DNA of 64,000 nucleotides from Gari tellinella (lineage: Eukaryota > Mollusca > Bivalvia > Cardiida > Psammobiidae). The position numbers and the translations under genes were made by a program. The stretch is from assembly GCA_922989275.2 (NCBI GenBank), contig OV277867.1, positions 5,518,001 through 5,582,000 on the forward strand, read 5' to 3'. Under the pieces are notes generated by a model. That model did not search any database. It saw only the letters and a list, made by a program, of their open reading frames with translations, and had not been told where the DNA came from. Each line of letters opens with the position of its first letter. Positions within the stretch are counted from its first letter, which is position 1. Below, piece after piece: positions 32,155 to 43,795 of the stretch.

Positions 32155-32480
32155 AATATGGAGTCATTGGACATGACAACAGACTTAATTGTACCTGTCA
32201 TGAATTTTGCCAATTATATTTGAGTGCTCTGACTCGTTAGTTACAAACAGGATGCAACACTATCAGCGATGCCAGGACTGTTCCGAGGAATTTCCAATTA
32301 GAAATGACGTCTCCGCCACAGTCACGCCGTAACCTGATAATTCAATAAGCTCCTACGGGAAATCAACCCGCTGCCATTTTCGGTACGAGGAGTGTTGGAA
32401 CTGATGTGCTCAATGAGCAGTATTCACACCTGACTTGTCACCCTGTATAGCACTCTACCCATTGGCTACGCATGAGTGTA
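32155..32480. other. No gene recognised
   Basis: Unassigned sequence of moderate GC content without splice-consistent coding frames. Confidence 0.45.
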
Positions 32481-32638
32481 GTCCAGGCTCCAAGGTTATA
32501 AAGCTTTTAAATTGAGTCTTAGTACGTTCTCAAGCATTTGATTGGTCAGATTTGAGCCTAGGCTCAAATCTGACCAATCGAATGCTTCAGAACGACTTTA
32601 GACTAAACTCAAAAGATTTGTTACCTTGGAGCCTGGGT
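32481..32638. mobile_element. Palindromic element family F copy 2
   Basis: GTCCAGGCTCCAAGGTTATA to TTGTTACCTTGGAGCCTGG; apex TTTGAGCCTAGGCTCAAA is perfect. Confidence 0.8.
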
Positions 32639-32907
32639 TCAAATGACGAGTCAGCGAACAGAACAGTTCTATAATATTTTTTTCTCCTTTACGTTTCATT
32701 CAAAGTCTATGTTGTGACTACACATTAGAATAGTCTCAATAGGAAGATTGTAAAGAATAGTCAAGACATATGTTTGAGAAAATTGAACCGTAAGCAATTA
32801 AAAACAAATGAGCCGTGCCATGAAAAATAGCCTTGTTGCATTGCAACATTGTAGAGATCAAGCACCGTTGTCACCGCAGGCTGGTCTACACTGCCAAATA
32901 CCGTATA

Positions 32908-33157
32908 TACAGTGGAGAATCTGTTATTCTTTCCCAATAAAGGCGTTTACGCTAAAACTATTATTTGCAGTGCAAACAGTTTGGAGCCAGATCAGACGCC
33001 GGGTAACCCGGCGTCTGATCAGGCTCCAAACTGTTTGCCACCGAGATAAACAAGAATTATCAGAATTGTCCAAAAGTTGTTCTTTTCTACGTTTTAGTGC
33101 TTTGCGTTTGCGTACGTTTGCGTTTAAACGGGAAAGAATAACAGATTCTCCACTGTA
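32908..33157 (+). mobile_element. MITE family A copy 10
   Basis: Full length, TA flanks, HC1 apex GCCGGGTAACCCGGC. Confidence 0.9.
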
Positions 33158-33279
33158 ATACAACTACATAAAATGCATGAGATGCATGTGAATGCCAAAC
33201 AGCGTATATCAAGATCATCCGTATCTCATAATCTGTATCAAGCTATCACTGGAACGATCTTACATAGTTTACAATCTAA

Positions 33280-33526
33280 CAGGGCTGACATTTCTCCGAA
33301 ATCTTCGGATTTCTGCTCTTGCCTTAAACATTTGGGATTTTATAAGTGGTTTACTTCGAAACATTGGTGTAGGTGCCAAACCGTTTAAATCCAGATCTAA
33401 CGCCGTGGTACGCTGATGTGGAACGATGTTAGTGTAATAGAATCTGGCAGTGAAAGGGTTAAAGGTATGATCCCTACAATCGCGCTTAAAATATTAGGAT
33501 TTTATGAGCAAACTATGGTAGCCCTG
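33280..33526. mobile_element. MITE family G copy 1 (CAGGGCTGCC ends)
   Basis: CAGGGCTGACATTTCTCCG to AACTATGGTAGCCCTG. The core is a diverged HC1 (CAAACCGTTTAAATCC, AACGCCGTGGTACGC). Flanks ATCTAA / GTTTAA are only a weak duplication. Confidence 0.65.
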
Positions 33527-33703
33527 GTTTAATTCATGATAAAAGAAATGCTTGTGAGTCTTTTCTCCCTTCCAATGGATAGTCCTTATCTTTGTACAGT
33601 CTTTTTGCTCATCTGGCACGAAGTGTCAATGTTCACTATTGTGACCGCACTGTGTCCGTCGTCATCCGTCTTTCGTGTTTATACTCGAAATCCAAAGATA
33701 GTT

Positions 33704-33926
33704 ATTGAGGATTTTGTCCTAAATCTTCAGATTTTTCTCCAGTACATGGTAGCTTAAAGCAGGTTGAAAGTAAAGCAGAATGCGCCTTAAAGCGCCTTAA
33801 GGCGCATTCTGCTTTACTTATAGCCTGCTTTAAGTAGTCGCATGTCAACAAAACAAGAAACAGGCTATGGGATAAAGGTACGATTCGTAAAAACCGCACT
33901 TGAAAAATGCAAATGCACAGGTTTAC
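33704..33926 (-). mobile_element. MITE family G copy 2 carrying HC2, ends worn
   Basis: TTGTCCTAAATCTTCAGATT, then an HC2 hairpin at 33,752-33,833 with an extra GCGCCTTAAA unit at the apex, then TGTCAACAAAACAAGAAACA and GCACTTGAAAAATGCAAA. This is the reverse complement of the arrangement at 43,012. Confidence 0.6.
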
Positions 33927-33999
33927 AAACTATACATTTCAGCCCCACAAAAATCTAATTTTTTAAAAACAGAATTTTAACATTTAAAACACGCTGGTG

Positions 34000-34690
34000 A
34001 TACAAGAAGACATTTAATTGTCATATGCATATTATTTTTTGTTAATAGAAGACCGAGATCTTTTAGAAATAAAGCATTTATTGACCATGGTTTTGTGTTT
34101 TTCATGTAAAAAGCTAGCAGAATAAGAGTTAGAAATACGATGTTTTCTATGGCGCCACCCTTCGACCAAATTTACATTATGTTATTTGTTATTCTTATTT
34201 CAAAACAATTAATGTGTTGGATTTATTTTGTTGGTCGGGAGTGGCGCCTATGCCAAAATCAGTGAAAATGTTCCAAATTATGGGAAAAAACACCATTTGA
34301 AGATTTTCTTATAGTTGGTTGCTATAGCAACATACATATTTCTCTATCAATTTTACTATTTTTTAAATAGTATTATTATTGTTTGATTGTTATTATATCA
34401 ACTATGCTCAAATGCTATGTTTTCCTATCGATATGATAAAATTTTGAAAAAATAAGCCATTTTTATGTTATTATAAGTACATTGTATTTGGTTGCTATGA
34501 CAACATGATAGTGAATATGGGGGAAAAAGTTGTTTTTACTTATACCAAATACCTATCTATCATCTGTGAAAATTTGGTGTACATTTGCCATAGGGCCAAT
34601 TTCACCCTTTTTTGAACCTATGCCTTTGGAACTCTTAGGAGTGTTCATGTCAAGTTATGGCATCCCTGTGTTTACTTGCTGTATTATTAT
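34000..34690. other. No gene recognised; one GGCGCC-ended inverted pair
   Basis: ATGGCGCCACCCTTCGACCA at about 34,149 is mirrored by TTGGTCGGGAGTGGCGCC ending near 34,250, an imperfect hairpin of ~100 bp. The rest is AT-rich. Confidence 0.5.
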
Positions 34691-34696
34691 CATATA

Positions 34697-34946
34697 TACA
34701 GTGGAGAAAACGTTATTCTTTCCCAATAAACGCGTTTACACTAAAACTATTATTTGCAGTGCAAACAATTTGGAGCCAGATCAGACGCCGGGAAACCCGG
34801 CGTCTGATCAGGCTCCAAACTGTTTGCCACCAAGATAAACATGAAATATCAGAATTGTCCAAAAGTTGTTCTTTTCTGCGTTTTAGTGCTTTGTGTTTGC
34901 GTACGTTTGCGTTTAAACGGGAAAGAATAACAGATTCTCCACTGTA
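34697..34946 (+). mobile_element. MITE family A copy 11
   Basis: Full length; the apex reads GCCGGGAAACCCGGC and the left arm has one CAATTTGG change. Confidence 0.9.
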
Positions 34947-34989
34947 GCACAACTAGAGATATTGTCACCAACTTGTCGCCAGCGCTATT

Positions 34990-35460
34990 TGGTTTTTAGG
35001 TTACATGTTTGTAAAACGACATTTCTCAATAACTATCTTTTTTTCTTTTTGGAACTACCTACCGATAGTCCGTTTATTTACATTAAATAACAATCATAAA
35101 AACATAACATATACAAAGGAAACATATACTAAGCATGTATGTTTATACAAAATCAACATGCATACGTATATACTGTAAGAGATTAAATCTGATTTTTCAA
35201 TGCTTTGTTAAACTTTTGAAGTATTGGGTGTTTCAATTTCTTCTCAAAGTAATATTTTTCTAATGTTGATAAATCAAAGTATAGAATGTTCATCATATTC
35301 ACTTTATTTGTTCTTCTTTCACTTTTCATGTAACTTTTGTAGATGGAGTACATAATGTTCCCTATGATGATATTTACTTCTTGGTAGGCTTTGTAATATA
35401 TTTTGTAGGCATTTCTAAAGTGATAACAACTCCACATATTTTGAAAGTGTTAATGTTTTT
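34990..35460. other. AT-rich stretch, no gene recognised
   Basis: An 84-codon minus-strand frame (35,183-35,437) is Ile/Lys/Tyr/Asn-rich as expected from composition, with no domain I know. Confidence 0.45.
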
Positions 35461-35552
35461 TTAACCTGTTTATCAAACATTTTGGAGCCAGATCAGATCT
35501 GCCTCCGAACTGTTTTCGAAAAACGTTAGTTTCGCAATGGATAAGACCTTAC

Positions 35553-35762
35553 TACAGTAAAACCTCGCTATTACGACCACTAAAACGAAGGCTAATTGAG
35601 TGTATAATAGACAGGTGACAGCTTAAAGCAAGGTGACAGTGAAACAGAAAGCTCCTATAGGAGCTTTCTGTTTCACTGTCACCTTGCTTTAAGCGGTCAC
35701 CTATCGTAAACACCCTTATAATTAACATAATTTAGTGGTCGTAATAGAGAGGTTTTACTGTA
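35553..35762 (-). mobile_element. MITE family D copy 4
   Basis: TACAGTAAAACCTCGCTATTAC to AGAGAGGTTTTACTGTA. The hairpin at 35,613-35,703 is essentially perfect with apex AGCTCCTATAGGAGCT. Confidence 0.85.
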
Positions 35763-35985
35763 TTTCCCAATAAACGTGTTTACGCTATAAAAATTATTTC
35801 CATTGCAAAGAGTTTGGAGCCATATCAGACGCCGGGTTACTTGGCGTCTGATCTGACTCTACACTGTTTGCCACTCAGATTGAATTAAATAGAAATTTCA
35901 CAGAAATGAAACTTTCTAGATTTTAGTGCATTGCGTTGGCCTTTCGTTCGCGTTTATTTGCGAACGAATAACGTCTGTTGTACTT
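35762..35985 (+). mobile_element. MITE family A copy 12, left TIR replaced by family D
   Basis: Begins at TTTCCCAATAAACGTGTTTA directly after the D element; HC1 apex GCCGGGTTACTTGGC is mismatched. The right end is worn (TCTGTTGTACTTTA). Confidence 0.65.
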
Positions 35986-37407
35986 TAGCACAAATAATTT
36001 TAGTTTCAAAGAATAACAGTTCGATTGTAAGTATCTTTAGGGACCCACATGGCTTTCCACTGTACGGCTGGTGTGCGGTTGTTCCAGTGTAATCAAATTA
36101 CATATCAGTCTGGTGTACTGTATACATGTACTTTACAAACTTACAAAGGGACCCGTGTATTTTCAATAATCCCATCCATACTAAGTTTTAGAAGGCTTAA
36201 TGACTATATAGTCTGGTTCCCTGTCTCCTATTAACTCCGATTATCTTTGATATATGAAATAATCAAACATCCGGGAACCTGACTAAATGACTATAGTGTT
36301 TAGAACTGTCTTTTTTCTATGTTTTGACCTACTGACCTACATCTTAACATTATGTAACCCACATTAATAAATTGCCGAGCTTTTGTCAAGATGATCATTC
36401 TAAAATACTTTTAAGGAGAATTGACTGTAAAAATAGGCTATGGAGTAACCACAGGCGTTTCTGCGATTTGACCTACTTTATAACGTGTCATGGCCTATAT
36501 TCACGTATGACCTAAATTTTATTAAGGACATGACACTGACATCTTATAATGATATAGAAAAATATATAAGTCTGATGTTCACGAAATGGATTAAATTCGA
36601 TCTTATACTGAAAAAATACAATTATTCTATTTATTTATGCTTTTAATCCACTTTTTAAACGAAAGTGTTCGACAATTGAGAAAGCGAAAGTAAATGATTT
36701 ACCCGTGTTGAGCCCTAACTTTATATCGAACACATTTTCGAAACAGTTTCCCGTACGATGACGTCACTTATTTATTGATTTGACGTCATCCAAATTACTT
36801 CGTTGCTCCCGAGTTTGGATTCGTGCTCTTCCGATGAGTAGTTCGCGACAAATCGGACTGCCGGAATTTAACGATAAGACACGATTGACTACAATTTTTG
36901 GGGAGCCCTACGGGGAAAACGGCGATTGGTGATAATCCACTGCAGTGGATTACCAAGTGATAATTCACTGCTATTTTCCGGTAATCCACCGAAAAGCATA
37001 AATAAATGGAAATATCAAGTGTTCAGTGTAGATCTACATTTTTCAAATCTTTCTTCATATATTTTCAGGTTCCAGGCTACCCAGAATATTTCAACATCGT
37101 GTATGATTGGGATGTGAGGGTATATGTGTATACACTCATGAAGGATTGTCAAACAGGGCCCGATGCATGACATGTAGTTAGTGATTACCTGTATGCTAAG
37201 TCATTCCCTGTTAGTTTATCTATACTGAGTATAGTAGTAAAACATCAATATTTAACTCTCATCGATGGATTTAGTATACAGGTATTAGTGTTTTCTTCTG
37301 ACCTGTCGGAGTTATTTTTAGATTGGAACATTCTAAAACTTTCAAAGGGATGAGTTTTCTCTACATACGGTTAATGATACGGATAGCTGTAATTTTTGTG
37401 CGCAATG
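35986..37407. other. No gene recognised
   Basis: 1.4 kb of unassigned sequence. A small perfect palindrome, TAATCCACTGCAGTGGATTA, lies at about 36,934-36,953. Confidence 0.5.
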
Positions 37408-37625
37408 TACAGTAGAGGATACCTTATTCGTTCCCGTTTAAATGCAAACGCAATGCACTAAACTGTGAAAATTTACTTTAAGAAATTTTAATTATATTTT
37501 TAATCTGAGTAGCAAACAGGTTGGAGCCTGATCAGACGGCGGGTAACCTGGCGTCTGATCTGGCTCCAACCTGTTTGCAATGGAAATAATAGTTTTAGTA
37601 TATAAATGCATTTGTTGGGAAATAA
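37408..37625 (-). mobile_element. MITE family A copy 13, right end lost
   Basis: TACAGTAGAGGATACCTTAT start; both HC1 arms carry the change CAGGTTGGAGCC / GGCTCCAACCTG. It ends at TTGTTGGGAAATAA. Confidence 0.75.
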
Positions 37626-38143
37626 TGAAATATCAGTAAAGTTAGCACACGGGTCCCGTGCTGCAAGAGGATCATGTTATCTCAAGTTGGAAAGTGTACG
37701 ATTATATAGATCCGATGTTACCCTGTTATCTATTTACCATTATGAACTATTCTGTTCTAAAAATAACTCTGACAGGTCAGAAAAATCGAACAATAGGCAC
37801 TAACTATGTGTCATGCACCCGGGCCCAGGAGATTTGAAGGTGATAGTGGGGTGTAAGTTGACTAATCATACATGTGTGATATGTTTATACTTGCAATAGA
37901 CATACATGTCCATCAGCATTATACAGCATAATATACTAAGTATGATAAGCAAAAATGGTAAAACCTCCATAGGTTCCAAATTCCAATTCATTGGACCTAT
38001 AATATTCTCACCGCATAACTTCAAACAGTTTTATTTGATTATTTCCAAATTTGGAGATGTTATTGCCAAGTTTTCACTTTACGTATTCTGATAACTTTTA
38101 CAATAATGTCCAAGTCCTATAGTCTAAACTCGAGGAAATTATA

Positions 38144-39365
38144 CAAGAGGTCCTGAAGGCCCCGATATCGCTCACCTGTTGTACTGAAGCCTGATAGCTT
38201 TACCTTTCTGTTTCACCCGTTTTAATCTGAACCCATTCAAAATTTGTAGTATAGCATGTAAACAATTTTGGAATACAACCTCATAATTCTAATATAGTTG
38301 AGTACATCAAGGGCAGATAACTAGAGCCTAAACAATACTGAAATGAAGCCTTTTCTAGCATTTCAAGGGCAGATAACTATTGCCAGAAGGATTAGATTTC
38401 AACAATAATTGCACTCCTTCAAGAACTTATAGCTATATACTTTGTGTGCAAGTATAATCAAAACCCTTTGAAAACTGTAGTTGCAAGAGTGTAAACGCTG
38501 TTAGATATGGCATTTTTAGCAATTCAAGGGCAGATAACTCTTGGCCTATTGGTCTGATTTCAACCATAATCAAACTCATCTGAACTCTTATTGTAATATA
38601 CAATCTGAGCAAGTTTGAGAAAGATTGAATCAAATTTGTGGCCTCTAGAGTGTAAACACCCTTAAATATGGCATTTTTAGCAATTCAAATGTAGATAACT
38701 CTCGAACTATTAGTCCGATTTTAACCATAATCGAACTCATTTGAACACTATAGTCATATACAATCTTAGCAAGTTTGAGAAATATTTAATAAAAGTTGTT
38801 GCCTCTAGAGTGTAAACACCCTTAAATATGGTATTTTCAGCAAATCAAAGGTAGATAACTCTCGAACTATTAGTCCGATTTTAACAATAATAAAACTTAT
38901 CCGAACTCATATAGTCATATACAATCTGAGAAAGTTTGAGATAGAATGGGAAAAAATTGTAGCCTCTAGAGTGTAAACACTGTTAAATAGTGCATTTTCA
39001 GCAGTTCAAAGGTAGATTACTCTTGATCTATCAATCCGATTTCAACCATAATTGTACTCATCCGAACTCTTATGGAAATATACAATTTAGACAAGTTTGA
39101 GAAAGGTTGGATAAATATTGTAGCCTCTAGAGTTAAATATGGCATTTTCAGCAATTCAAAGGTAGATAGCTCTTGACCTATTAATCCGATTTCATCCATA
39201 ATATAACTCATCAGAACTCTTATGATAATATACAATCGGAGCAAGTTTGAGAAAGATTAGATAAATATTGCGGCCTCTAGAGTGTAAACACTAGAATTGT
39301 TGACGACGCACGACGGACATTCAAGGATTGCAAAAGCTCACCCTGAGCTACCTCAGGTGAGCTAA
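38144..39365 (+). mobile_element. Pearl/Helentron-like element with 160-bp tandem core, copy 1
   Basis: Starts CAAGAGGTCCTGAAGGCC and CGCTCACCTG, ends GCTCACCCTGAGC...CTCAGGTGAGCTAA, so the CTCACCTGAG end motifs are inverted. The core has units at 38,509, 38,670, 38,830, 38,990 and 39,141 (spacings 161, 160, 160, 151), each with AGCAATTCAAGGGCAGATAA and CCTCTAGAGTGTAAACACC. This architecture matches bivalve pearl elements, considered Helitron-related. Superfamily is inference. Confidence 0.75.
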
Positions 39366-39752
39366 AAAGGGCCTTTTAACTTTTATAAATACCAAATAGG
39401 GAAATCGACCACCTCCTCTGCGTGGCCGTTTTTTTTTTAAAGAAATAAACTGTTTTTAACAATATTTAAAGTCCATCAAGTAATATTTTGGTGAAAACAA
39501 AACAGTGGTTTTGGAGAAAATGTATCTAGATTTTGTTCATGGTTGCCATGGCCACAATACCATTGGCGACCCACTTTCTTAGACAACTTTTGAATCTAGA
39601 CTCAACAGAATGTATCTTAAGTTTGGTTACATTGGGGCTATTGGTTTCAGAGAAATCGTTTGTAACTTTTGATGGACAGACACACAGACGGACGATGGAC
39701 AGAGGAGGTATCGCAAAAGCTCACCTTGTGCACAAAGCTCTAGTGAGGTAAC
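39366..39752 (+). mobile_element. Pearl-like element, 3' part only
   Basis: Directly follows the previous element. GGTTGCCATGGCCACAATAC and GACCCACTTTCTTAGACAA through GCTCACCTTGTGCACAAAGC parallel the last ~390 bp of the copy at 45,702-47,045. Confidence 0.65.
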
Positions 39753-39780
39753 AACTAAAATCTTTATTTTTGAATTAAAC

Positions 39781-39849
39781 CCTATGGTGTCACTACTCAT
39801 ATAGAATCGTCTCTTTCAGACGATTCTAATGAATAGTGACACCATAGGA
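39781..39849. repeat. Palindrome with ~31-bp stem
   Basis: CCTATGGTGTCACT and AGAATCGTCT pair with AGACGATTCT and AGTGACACCATAGG; loop of about 5 bases. The apex resembles that at 29,881. Confidence 0.88.
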
Positions 39850-40017
39850 TTTGATGCTGAAATGAGTGATAAAATGCTGGATTTGTTTGGTTTACCTCCT
39901 CTTATCTGGAGCCCTGGAAGGGTCAAAACATCATTGTTTCATCACTATGAGATGGCCCTAAGGTCTGGTTCTCTTCCTTACACTCAAATTACTCTTGAGA
40001 GAAGCCATGTCATGTAG
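39829..40017 (+). other. Short open frame of unknown status
   Basis: A 62-codon frame beginning in the right arm of the palindrome; its amino-acid mix (TIGFDAEMSDKMLDLFGLPP near the start) looks less biased than neighbouring frames. There is no recognised domain, splice pattern or repeat in this window. It could be an exon or gene fragment caught by the palindrome; equally it could be chance. Confidence 0.2.
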
Positions 40018-40160
40018 GTTGGTCTGATTGGGACAAAGGGACATAACCACAACATTACACAAGGCTCTAGGCATAACCAGTTTATTTATAAGAAATATAA
40101 ATATAGAAGTATTACATCAGATCTTTTGTAATATTTACTTGTAGAATTGATACATATAAG

Positions 40161-40647
40161 TACAGTAGAGAAGACCCTATTCTTTCCCGATATATACATG
40201 TTTTTGCAAATTGCAGGGCTACCATAAGTTGCTCATAAAAATCCTAAGATTTCCAAATTTTCAAGCGCAATTTTAGGAAACGTACCTTTAACCCTTTAGC
40301 TGCCTGGCATAGACAATGATATAATTATGCAAACAGTTTGGATCCAGATCAGAAGCCGCCTGACGCGGCTTCTGATCAGGATCCAAACTGTTTGACACCC
40401 ACATCCGGAGAAATCTTTAAAAAAAATCAGAAGATTTCGGAAAAATTCGGAGATATGGCAGCCCTGAAATAGAATCAGATTAGACACCAAGTACCGTAAT
40501 TCGACATCTGATCTGGCCCTAACAGTTTATCACATAAATTTTAATGAATTATTAAAATTTTCAAAACACTATACATTTTCCCCTCTTTTTATGCACTTGT
40601 ATTTAGTTTTGTTAAACAGGATAGAAAAACGCCTTCCCAACTGTGTA
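40161..40647 (+). mobile_element. Decayed family A copy split by a family G element
   Basis: TACAGTAGAGAAGACCCTATT at the left and ATCTGATCTGGCCCTAACAG ... CCTTCCCAACTGTGTA at the right are the two halves of one family A copy. Confidence 0.65.
40214..40466. mobile_element. MITE family G copy 3, carrying a family C-type core
   Basis: CAGGGCTACCATAAGTTGC to GATATGGCAGCCCTG, flanked by AAATTG / AAATAG (5 of 6 bases). After CGTACCTTTAACCCTTTAG it contains a perfect HC1 hairpin (40,330-40,394) whose arms both carry GAAGCCGC instead of GACGCCG. Confidence 0.78.
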
Positions 40648-40973
40648 CAAAATAACTAGACTTGAGCATGAGAGACAATAAAATACATGTATGACTGCAA
40701 AAGTAAGAATTTCTGCACAAAACTACATACATACCACAAGTGGTTTTATAAACAGACATGTAAACTGATGATATAAAGTCTTTTTACATATAAACCATGT
40801 ACATGTATTTTACATATCTTCATCAACCAAAAAACATTGTAAGGTTGCAACTCGATTTTGATTTATGAAAAATTGTGGGGTTTCATACATGTAAGTTTTA
40901 TTGGGTGGTACAAAACAGAATCAGGTAATCAAATAAAGCATTTACAGGGACATTTTCAACTGCATATTGTTAC

Positions 40974-41100
40974 AGTGCTCCCTCTCTACAACATCCAATG
41001 GGAAACAAAAAAATAGAAAACCACTTTTATACGCAAACTACCAGTTATACAATTTAGTAGAGAGAAGAGATCGAGAAAAGGCCTCACGAGCTAACACCTC
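40974..41100 (+). mobile_element. MITE family H fragment
   Basis: TACAGTGCTCCCTCTCTACA and CCAATGGGAAACAAAA match the left end only. Confidence 0.5.
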
Positions 41101-41460
41101 ATCAACGGCCTGCAGTATAAGGTAACTATAAGGTAACTAAATATATTTTATGTATTTTTTTTACATGTTTTACAGTTAAAATCTTGACTCTAAATGCTTT
41201 ATTTAATTAATTAAACTATTTTTCTGAATGGATATAAAACAAATGCCTTATTCTTTAAATACCAAATCGAATATTAAATTATAGTTCCAAAAGATAAAGA
41301 AAAATATTACAAGACCTGCTTGTTCTAGACAGTGGTGCGATAAACATGTAGACTGAAATCTATGAGGTACAAAACAAAACAACCAAACAATGAGTACATG
41401 TATAAAATTATACTTTTCAACACCATCCTTAGATACTAAATACTATTCATAACCCTCTTT
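41100..41460. other. No gene recognised
   Basis: AT-rich, no repeat or coding signal that I can support. Confidence 0.45.
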
Positions 41461-41462
41461 AT

Positions 41463-41614
41463 GGGTCCAAGGTTATTAAACATTTGAGTTGAGTCTGAGA
41501 TCGTTCTCAAGCATTTGATTGGTCAGATTTGCGCTTTTGCTCAAATCTGACCAATCAAATGCTTGAGAATGATCTGACAGACTCAACTCAAAAGTTTTAT
41601 AACCTTGGGGCATG
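41463..41614. mobile_element. Palindromic element family F copy 3
   Basis: GGTCCAAGGTTATTAAACAT to AAAGTTTTATAACCTTGGGG; long arms with apex TGCGCTTTTGCTCA. Confidence 0.8.
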
Positions 41615-41621
41615 GTAATAT

Positions 41622-42101
41622 TACAGTGAGGAAGACATTTCTCTTTCACAATAAACACCTTTATGCTAAAAATGTTCTCTGAATTGCAAAGTTATACGAT
41701 GCTAGGTTACCAGACCTCGGATCAGGTTTAACCCATTACCCCATATATACGCCTTTGAATTATTCATCCACTGAATAAAATAGTTTCACTTTATACAATC
41801 ATGAATGTGCACCATAAGAAATAGTTCCTATATCTTAGCAGATAAAAGTGTAAAGCAGGCTGAAAGTAGAGCAGAATGTGCCTTAAGGCACATTCTGCTT
41901 TACATTCAACCTGCTTTAAGTAGTCACCTGTTTTCAAAGCTAGAAACAGGCTATTGGGTAGTGGGTTAAAACTGTTTGCCTATAAAATCAAAAAAGAATT
42001 GTCAACATTGACAAGAAGCTGTCATTTTTGACGTTTTATAACATTGCAGTTTGTGTTATGTTTCATTTAAACAGAAAAAGAATGATGTCTTCCCCACAGT
42101 A
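41622..42101 (+). mobile_element. Family A copy split by a family B element
   Basis: TACAGTGAGGAAGACATTTC to GATGTCTTCCCCACAGTA. The HC1 right arm resumes as AACTGTTTGCC after the B element, showing the insertion point was a TTAA inside the arm. Confidence 0.75.
41728..41969 (-). mobile_element. MITE family B copy 4, nested in family A
   Basis: TTAACCCATTACCCCAT to GGGTAGTGGGTTAA; TTAA is duplicated at both ends. HC2 at 41,851-41,922 has apex TGTGCCTTAAGGCACA. Confidence 0.85.
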
Positions 42102-42202
42102 CATCTTCACAATAAGAGAAAAGAAAATAAACTCTACTTTACAAGTTATCCAAATATCAACAACTGATAATTTCGCAGACTGGAAATCACAAAAGCTTCT
42201 TC

Positions 42203-42388
42203 TTAACTCTTTGACCCTTGAAACATCAATTAGACAATTCGAGTTTCCAATATAGTGTAGTCCATCTTTTACTATTTAGGCTTGTTTTTTCCAATATCAT
42301 TTATAATGACAAACAGTGCAGACTGATCGGAAGGCTCTTACAGGAGCTATCTGATCTACGTCTACACTGTTTGCATATGAACAGCCCT
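42203..42388 (-). mobile_element. MITE family E copy 2, cut by family F
   Basis: TTAACTCTTTGACCCTTGAA, TAGTGTAGTCCATC and an HC3 hairpin at 42,308-42,374; the outer end is replaced by the F palindrome. Confidence 0.68.
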
Positions 42389-42536
42389 AAGGTAATAAAG
42401 CGTTTGAGTTGAGTCTGAGATCATTCTCAAGCATTTGAATGGTCAGATTTGAGCTTTTGCTCAAATCTGACCATTCAAATGCTTGAGAACGATCTCAGAC
42501 TCAACTCAAAAAGTTTTATTACCTTGGACCCTGGAT
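42386..42536. mobile_element. Palindromic element family F copy 4
   Basis: CCTAAGGTAATAAAGCGTTT to TTTTATTACCTTGGACCCTGG. Both arms carry TTTGAATGGTCAG instead of TTTGATTGGTCAG, a paired change relative to other F copies. Confidence 0.85.
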
Positions 42537-43011
42537 TAATCTTCACTGGTAAACTGTTTGTAAATGTCAAGTGCTCTTGTCTCTAGAGTTCAATGGGCTC
42601 AGACAAATAAACCCATATTTCTTAAGCTGAATTGCAATAACTCAGATTTGCCTTTTTAAAGTCAAATATACCCATTATTTCAAAGTTCAAACATGGCTAA
42701 GCCGTATTTGAACTTTGAAAAACAGGTATGTCTACTATGTATACTATGCCTATATGCTTAAATTTGTGTCTGTATAATCTACCTAATAATCACTACTAAA
42801 CAATATAAAAAAATTGAAATACAAAATGTACACTAATCCATCTCACTCACTCTATAGTTACATCTGATTTAATTGACCTGGTTCTCATTAAAACATAACA
42901 TAAAATGGTAATAGACAAATTATTTTAACCTTGGTAATTTTTCTATCAACTTCCAATACATTCCTTGACAATTTCTGTGCATTGATACTGTAAATGTTAT
43001 AACTGAATCAC

Positions 43012-43266
43012 CAGGGCTGCCATAAGATGACATGAAAAATCTTAAGATTTCTAAATTTGCATTTTTCAAGTGCAATTTTACTAATCGTACCTTTACTCCA
43101 TGGTCTGTTTCTAGTTTTGTTGACATGTGGCTGCTTAAAGCAGGCTGGAAGTAAAACAGAATGCGCCTTAAGGCGCATTCTGCTTTACTTTCAGCCTACT
43201 TTAAGCTACTATGTACAAGAAAAAAATCTGAAGATTTAGGAAAAATCAGGAGAAATGGCAGCCCTG
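43012..43266 (+). mobile_element. MITE family G copy 4, carrying a family B-type core
   Basis: CAGGGCTGCCATAAGATGAC to GAAATGGCAGCCCTG, flanked by AATCAC / TATCAC (5 of 6). After CGTACCTTTACTCCATGG it holds B-type flank and an HC2 hairpin at 43,132-43,206. Confidence 0.8.
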
Positions 43267-43434
43267 TATCACTGCCCTGAATATGTTGAGAATCAGGGAG
43301 GAGTAGTTCTAACTGACAAGGACTAGAAATAAATTGTCCCTTGACCTCTGTGTTATTCAGAATGACAGGTCAATAAAATCACACTATACTCTATATCACC
43401 TACTCTCTCTACAGTGTATATATAATGCCCTCTC

Positions 43435-43668
43435 TTAACCCTTTACTCCATAGACTGTTTCTAGTTTAAGTCAAGGAACCACTTAAAGTAGGTTGAAAGT
43501 AAAGCAGAATGCGCCTGAAGGCACTTTCTGCTTTACTTTTGGTCTACTTTAAGCTACCATCTGCTAGAATCTAGAAAATATTCATGACTGTATAAAGTGG
43601 AACTATTTTCTTCAGATGAGTAATAATTTAAATGGGTAAATATGCATATCTATAGAGTAAAGGGTTAA
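43435..43668 (+). mobile_element. MITE family B copy 5
   Basis: TTAACCCTTTACTCCATAG to GAGTAAAGGGTTAA; HC2 arms with apex GCGCCTGAAGGCAC. Confidence 0.85.
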
Positions 43669-43795
43669 ACTTCTCCACATAGCCAGCACAAACAAATATT
43701 AGTTGACGATGTTTGATACACATATAAATCTAAAACCAGATGAAAACCAGTAAGAAAGTTCCTCAAGAACATTTCAACTTTACTTTTATCCTGCT

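Noticed and set aside
35183..35437. 84-residue minus-strand frame
   Set aside because: Composition is that of AT-rich DNA; no domain or splice support.
38509..39290. CRISPR array from regularly spaced repeats
   Set aside because: Units are head-to-tail 160-bp tandem repeats without unique spacers, in an animal-type genome.
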